Shown in pieces: positions 59,925 to 64,000 of a DNA stretch of 64,000 nt (its first letter is position 1; each line of letters starts with the position of its first letter). The notes beneath the pieces were generated by a model that was not told the origin of the DNA, searched no databases, and saw only the letters and a program-made list of their open reading frames with translations. Position numbers and translations under genes: made by a program. The stretch comes from Agrobacterium vitis (GTDB taxonomy: Bacteria > Pseudomonadota > Alphaproteobacteria > Rhizobiales > Rhizobiaceae): the NCBI RefSeq assembly GCF_037039395.1, contig NZ_CP146242.1, positions 1 to 64,000 on the forward strand, in the 5' to 3' direction.

Positions 59925-61439
59925 CTATTCCGCAGCAGTGCGGCTATCCGGCATATCGGCCGCATTCGGATCACCCGGCTTGGTTTCTGATTCCAGATCG
60001 GGGAAGGCAACGATGCGCTTTCCGGAGAAGTCCGTATGCACCACGACCATGCCCTGCTCCTCGAAATAGCCAAGCAACCGACGGGCACGGCGGGCGGAAT
60101 GCGTGCCATAGGCTCGGGCGATCCGCAAATCGGACGGGCAAGGCTCGGACCGGATGGCTGCCTTGGCAATCAGCAGGAAAACGCCCTGCAAGTCATCTGA
60201 AACCCGCGTTGATAAAGATAGCGCCTCCTGCCAGCGATCAGAGGATGCGGTTTCTTCATCGACATCAGCCCGTGCCACGGCGACACGGCGACGAAATTCA
60301 CCCATCGCCATCGGTGGGCCGCCGACGCGGCGCATGCGGGCTCGAACCAGGAATTCCTGATAGAGAACGGAATCGGTGCGATAGGCAGCCTGTGGATCGT
60401 CGAGAATTTCTGCCAGCACCGCCGCCATCCGCTCCTCGCGTTCCTCGGCGGTGATTTCCGGCTGTGAGGATCTTTGTGGGGTGACATCCTCGACGCTCAC
60501 CGGCGTTGCACGGGCCAGTTCGGCCAGAATATCGGTGGTCGGACGCGGGGCTGGCGGCGCACGGCGAACGAGCGGGCGGGTAAATTCTTCAGGATCCGGC
60601 GTGAAGATCAGATCTTCCACATCCTGCGGCGCATCGGGCAAGGGCATCAGCTTCGGACTGGAGGAGCGCGCCGATGTCTCCACATCACCGATGACGATCG
60701 GCAAGGGACGGCGTGACAGCGCCGGGCCAAGCGCGACGAAATTACCGCGCTTCAGGTCGCGGAACATTTCCGCCTGGCGGCGATCCATACCGAGAAGATC
60801 GGCGGCACGCGCCATATCGATATCGAGAAAGGTACGACCCATCAGAAAGTTGGAGGCTTCAGCCGCGACATTCTTGGCAAGCTTTGCCAGACGCTGCGTA
60901 GCGATCACACCGGCCAGGCCACGCTTTCGGCCACGGCACATCAGATTGGTCATCGCGCCCAGCGACAGTTTGCGGGCGTCTTCGGAGACATCGCCGCCAA
61001 CCGAGGGTGCAAACATCTGCGCCTCGTCGACCACGACCAGCACCGGATACCAATACTCGCGCTCGGCATCGAACAAGCCGTTCAGGAACACACCGGCTGC
61101 GCGCATCTGCTGCTCGATATCCAACCCTTCCAGCGTCAGTACGCAGGAAACGCGGTGCTGGCGGATGCGGTTGGCAATCCCGATCAATTCGGCGTCACTG
61201 CGCTCCCCGTCTACGACCAGATGGCCGTATTTTTCCGAGAGCGTCACGAAATCCCCTTCGGGATCGATGATGACCTGCTGCACCCACTGGGCGGATTGTT
61301 CAAGCAGACGCCGCAGAAGATGCGATTTGCCGGAGCCGGAATTGCCCTGAACAAGAAGACGGGTTGCCAACAGCTCCTCGATATCGAGCCTGGCAGGTTG
61401 GCCACCCGCCACTGTTCCCATATCGATCCCGACCTGCAC
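59925..61439 (-). CDS. HerA-like ATPase (FtsK/HerA superfamily)
   Basis: A 504-aa protein. Walker A is LLVQGNSGSGKSHLLRRLLE at the N-terminus; Walker B is LVVVDEAQMFAPSVGGDVSE at about 135-155. A HAS-barrel-like start, DEGDF-type sensor (IIDPEGDFVTLSEKYGHLVV) and Arg-finger-like RGRKRGLAGVIATQRLAKLA complete the HerA/DUF87 pattern. The C-terminal 240 residues are Pro-rich, then helical. HerA family members pump or translocate DNA. No NurA-like nuclease or other partner is adjacent, so this looks like a conserved chromosomal protein rather than a defence system. Confidence 0.83.
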   Translation of the reverse strand: MQVGIDMGTVAGGQPARLDIEELLATRLLVQGNSGSGKSHLLRRLLEQSAQWVQQVIIDPEGDFVTLSEKYGHLVVDGERSDAELIGIANRIRQHRVSCVLTLEGLDIEQQMRAAGVFLNGLFDAEREYWYPVLVVVDEAQMFAPSVGGDVSEDARKLSLGAMTNLMCRGRKRGLAGVIATQRLAKLAKNVAAEASNFLMGRTFLDIDMARAADLLGMDRRQAEMFRDLKRGNFVALGPALSRRPLPIVIGDVETSARSSSPKLMPLPDAPQDVEDLIFTPDPEEFTRPLVRRAPPAPRPTTDILAELARATPVSVEDVTPQRSSQPEITAEEREERMAAVLAEILDDPQAAYRTDSVLYQEFLVRARMRRVGGPPMAMGEFRRRVAVARADVDEETASSDRWQEALSLSTRVSDDLQGVFLLIAKAAIRSEPCPSDLRIARAYGTHSARRARRLLGYFEEQGMVVVHTDFSGKRIVAFPDLESETKPGDPNAADMPDSRTAAE

Positions 61440-61580
61440 CTTTATAAACCCTCATGATGGAATGGTGGCGCATTCCTGGACCAGGAAGCAGCCACGTTGT
61501 TCAATCCGTGTTTCCTAACAGAAAGTAAAAGAAGATGCCTGTGTCTTCTCGTTGAAACCCACAGGCAATCGCGGATGAAA

Positions 61581-62873
61581 TCAATCTGGATCGTCTGCCA
61601 GGACCGGCGAGACCAGCAGCTTGTCGATGCGCCGGCCATCCAGGTCGACGACTTCGAATTTCCAGCCATTCTTGACGAAGCTTTCGCCCAGCGCCGGAAT
61701 GCGTTTCAACTCATCCAGCACATAGCCAGCGACGGTGGTGAAATCCGGATCGTCATCCACAGGCACACGGATATGCTCGATAAACTCGTCGATCGGTGTC
61801 CAGCCGGCCACCAGATAGGAACCGTCCTCACGCATCAGCAGGGCAGGCTCTTCCTCGCCCTCTTCCTGATAGGCACCGGTTATCGCCTCCAGAATATCGC
61901 CTGACGTGATAATGCCTTCGAAATGGCCGTATTCGTCATAGACCAGCACCATGTGCAGGACCGTCTTGCGGATTGACTGGATGATGTCGATGGCGCCGGC
62001 CAGATCGGATACGATCGGCACGTCGCTGATAATCGAGCGGATATCGACGGTGCCGCCATTGGCCAAGGCATCGTAAAAGTTTTTCACCAGCATGACCCCG
62101 ACGATTTCGTCGGAATTGCCGTTGCGCACCGGCAACCGGGAATGCTGGCTTTTGCGCAATGTCTCGCGAATTTCTTCGATCGTGTCATCGACGCTGATCA
62201 GTTCGACATCGCGGCGCGGTGTCATCAGGCCACGGGCCGTGCGATCCGCCAGACGCATGACGCCGGAAATCATCTGTGATTCTTCCGATTCGATGACGCC
62301 GGCACTTTGTGCTTCGGCCAGAACCGTCTTGATTTCCTCATCGGTTACCGTGCCTGAGGATGCGCCCTTCTGGCCGAGCAGCGACAGCACAGCCCGCCCC
62401 GAGCCATCCAGCAGCCAGACCAGCGGCAGCGAGACCTTGGACAGGATCAGCATGGCGCCCGCCATGCGTGAGGCGATCAATTCGGGATTGCGCAACGCGA
62501 TCTGCTTGGGCACCAATTCACCGACGATCAGCGACAGATAGGTGATGCCAACCACGACGCAGCCGACGCCAAGCGTACTGGCAAGTGCCTCAGACATCCC
62601 TTGCAGCAGGAGCCACTGGGTCAATCGAGCACCGAGAGTAGCCCCTGAAAACGCGCCGGATAGAACGCCGACAAGGGTAATACCGATCTGCACGGTCGAC
62701 AAAAATCGGCCAGGATTTTCGGCCAACCGGATGGCGACGGCAGAACCGCGATGGCCGGCTTCGGCCAGAACTCTCAGACGCGCCGGACGGGCGGAGACGA
62801 CCGCCAGTTCGGACATTGCCAATACGCCGTTCAAGATGGTGAGCAGGACAACAATGACGATTTCGGCAAACAA
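61581..62873 (-). CDS. CorC/HlyC-type CBS-domain membrane protein
   Basis: 430 aa. Four hydrophobic segments form the DUF21/CNNM-type domain at 1-200 (FAEIVIVVLLTILNGVLAMS, ELAVVSARPARLRVLAEAGH; GVGCVVVGITYLSLIVGELV, PKQIALRNPELIASRMAGAM). Two CBS domains follow at about 215-335 (LMTPRRDVELISVDDTIEEI, MVLVYDEYGHFEGIITSGDI). The C-terminal CorC_HlyC domain, about 345-425, includes SYLVAGWTPIDEFIEHI and FTTVAGYVLDELKRIPALGE. The family acts in magnesium or divalent-cation handling; the hemolysin name is historical. Confidence 0.92.
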   Translation of the reverse strand: MFAEIVIVVLLTILNGVLAMSELAVVSARPARLRVLAEAGHRGSAVAIRLAENPGRFLSTVQIGITLVGVLSGAFSGATLGARLTQWLLLQGMSEALASTLGVGCVVVGITYLSLIVGELVPKQIALRNPELIASRMAGAMLILSKVSLPLVWLLDGSGRAVLSLLGQKGASSGTVTDEEIKTVLAEAQSAGVIESEESQMISGVMRLADRTARGLMTPRRDVELISVDDTIEEIRETLRKSQHSRLPVRNGNSDEIVGVMLVKNFYDALANGGTVDIRSIISDVPIVSDLAGAIDIIQSIRKTVLHMVLVYDEYGHFEGIITSGDILEAITGAYQEEGEEEPALLMREDGSYLVAGWTPIDEFIEHIRVPVDDDPDFTTVAGYVLDELKRIPALGESFVKNGWKFEVVDLDGRRIDKLLVSPVLADDPD

Positions 62874-63626
62874 GCTGTTTCAAATCTCTTAGGAGCCGCA
62901 TGGATGGCGGCGGGATAAAATCTGTAGCACAAGTCGCCGCCGCATTCCAAATGGCTCGCAACAATTTCAATGGATGGAACGTGGTTGTGAATATGCGGCC
63001 GCAAGTTTTGCTGAAAAAGCCAGATCACGCGAGAAGACAGAGCATATCGAGGCCTGAAAATGTTGACCCCTCAAGGGTTTGAGGGATTTTGTGCCATCAA
63101 AAGCCAATCTCCGCAGACATTCATAGCGGGTTTGCGTGCACAACTGACATTTATCAAGAAAAACAACCGCCGGGCGACCCCCGTAAAGACCATATTGACC
63201 AAGACTGCTTGAAAAACGATCAAGCATTTTTGGTATTTTTCCCCACCATGCCACGGCGCTTTCCGTATTATTGTAGGGCTGTTTATTTTCCAGATAATGG
63301 TGTTCTTCAAGCAGGCCAGATTTTATCGAATCCACAACAACACGTTGAATGTTCGGTAGTTTTTATCTGGAGCATTAAAATCCACTTCCGACCAATTCTA
63401 CTTTAGCGACTTGGTCGCGGCATCACATTTCGGGTGAAGCGAAATAACAAAAAAAGATAGTTTGAAATCTTTAGATAGTTGACCCCCGCATGGCGTCCTA
63501 TAAATATCGCCTCAATACAGGACGGGTACGGTTTAAAGTGTATCCACTTCTAAAATGATGAAACAACCTTGAATATCTACTGTTTTTACGAACACCTATA
63601 GCCCTTTGGGCGAGAAAGGTCTCGGA
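62874..63626. other. Long intergenic region, no gene recognised
   Basis: About 750 bp, A+T-richer than average. CCCTCAAGGGTTTGAGGG (63069-63086) is an imperfect hairpin. Frames open on both strands lack ribosome-binding sites and known motifs. GTTGACCCC occurs near 63062 and again near 63478, possibly repeated promoter-like elements. Confidence 0.4.
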
Positions 63627-64000
63627 ATGGCATTTTCCATTCGCGTTGATAAACTCATCCAGGCTCCGATCAGTCGCGTCTATAAAGCGTTTCTTGACGA
63701 GCAGGCTGTCGTGCAATGGATGCAAAGGAAGGACTTTACCTGCCAGCCGCTTCATTTCGATGCACGTGAGGGTGGCAGTTACAAGATTCGTTTTAGCAGC
63801 ACCGCGTCAGATTTAAGCTACGTGATGATCGCCGAATTCGACGAATTGGTCCTCAACGAGCGCATCCGCTACACGGAAAGAATGGACGATCCGTTCTGGA
63901 CTGCGCGAGTCGAGACCATCATCCAGCTGAAACCGGCTACAATCGGAACCGACCTGACAATCACCCAGTCCGGCATCCCGGACACGGTATCGCAAGAAGG
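63627..64000 (+). CDS. AHSA1/SRPBCC-domain protein (partial, runs off the window)
   Basis: The ATG at 63627, with AAAGG about 10 bp upstream, starts MAFSIRVDKLIQAPISRVYK and continues AFLDEQAVVQWMQRKDFTCQ and REGGSYKIRFSSTA to the window end at about residue 124. The VxxAF-x-W pattern and beta-strand spacing are those of the SRPBCC/AHSA1 (activator of Hsp90 ATPase homologue) family, small ligand-binding proteins often of unknown role. The 3' end is beyond the window. Confidence 0.8.
   Translation, partial: MAFSIRVDKLIQAPISRVYKAFLDEQAVVQWMQRKDFTCQPLHFDAREGGSYKIRFSSTASDLSYVMIAEFDELVLNERIRYTERMDDPFWTARVETIIQLKPATIGTDLTITQSGIPDTVSQE

Noticed and set aside
59925..61439. HerA-like ATPase as part of an antiphage defence system
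   Set aside because: No nuclease, SIR2-like or DUF4297-like partner is adjacent; both neighbours are ordinary chromosomal genes.
62967..63335. 122-aa minus-strand open frame in the last long intergenic region
   Set aside because: Irregular codon use, no ribosome-binding site and no recognisable motif.

Overview
The window looks like a chromosomal segment of an alphaproteobacterium of the Rhizobiaceae, most likely the Agrobacterium/Allorhizobium/Rhizobium group. The evidence is the purL-bolA-grxD gene order, the protein styles (TtcA, SulP with beta-carbonic anhydrase, TerC, short-form PurL), Rhizobium-type palindromic intergenic repeats, and IS66/IS110/IS3/IS5 elements of rhizobial character. 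The placement is by recognition only; no search was run.

Layout. (1) 1-2740: an IS66 element, with an IS3 scrap to about 3190. (2) 3269-11578: a surface-polysaccharide block on the plus strand: a pyruvyltransferase-like protein, a sulfotransferase followed by a coiled-coil protein (probably one gene split by a +1 frameshift), a two-domain GT2 glycosyltransferase and a RgpF-like protein. (3) 11580-20673: a nest of mobile elements. It holds a phage-gene scrap, two identical 1310-bp IS5-family copies, an IS1111-type and an IS110-type element, a deletion-fused IS66 and an IS3 element split by the IS110 element. It ends at the 3' half of a tRNA-Arg, an integration scar. (4) 20850-22812: a methyltransferase and another IS5-family transposase. 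(5) 22826-38127: a decayed prophage with small lysis-side genes, dam and tape-measure fragments, capsid, protease, portal, a ParB/MT-A70 fusion, an S24 repressor with five operator palindromes, and an integrase. A complete dTDP-L-rhamnose operon (rfbCBDA) sits between the tape-measure and capsid fragments. (6) 38152-38982: an ABC-2 polysaccharide-export permease, then tRNA-Leu(GAG). (7) 39831-64000: ordinary core genes: lipB, an XRE regulator, a DnaJ-domain protein, purL, bolA, grxD, an MFS transporter, two inositol-phosphatase paralogues, ttcA, a YdjC deacetylase, glsA, rpsD, terC, sulP plus carbonic anhydrase, pepT, an esterase, a HerA-like ATPase, a CorC/HlyC protein and the start of an AHSA1 gene.

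How it fits together. The glycosyltransferases, pyruvyl- and sulfo-transferases, the dTDP-rhamnose operon and the export permease look like pieces of one O-antigen or capsule locus that phage and IS insertion has broken up. The core region is intact except for single-base frameshifts in lipB and grxD. These two, and the sulfotransferase break, share one signature: a single T inside AGCT, giving AGTCT. That points to a systematic sequence artefact or a shared mutational process.
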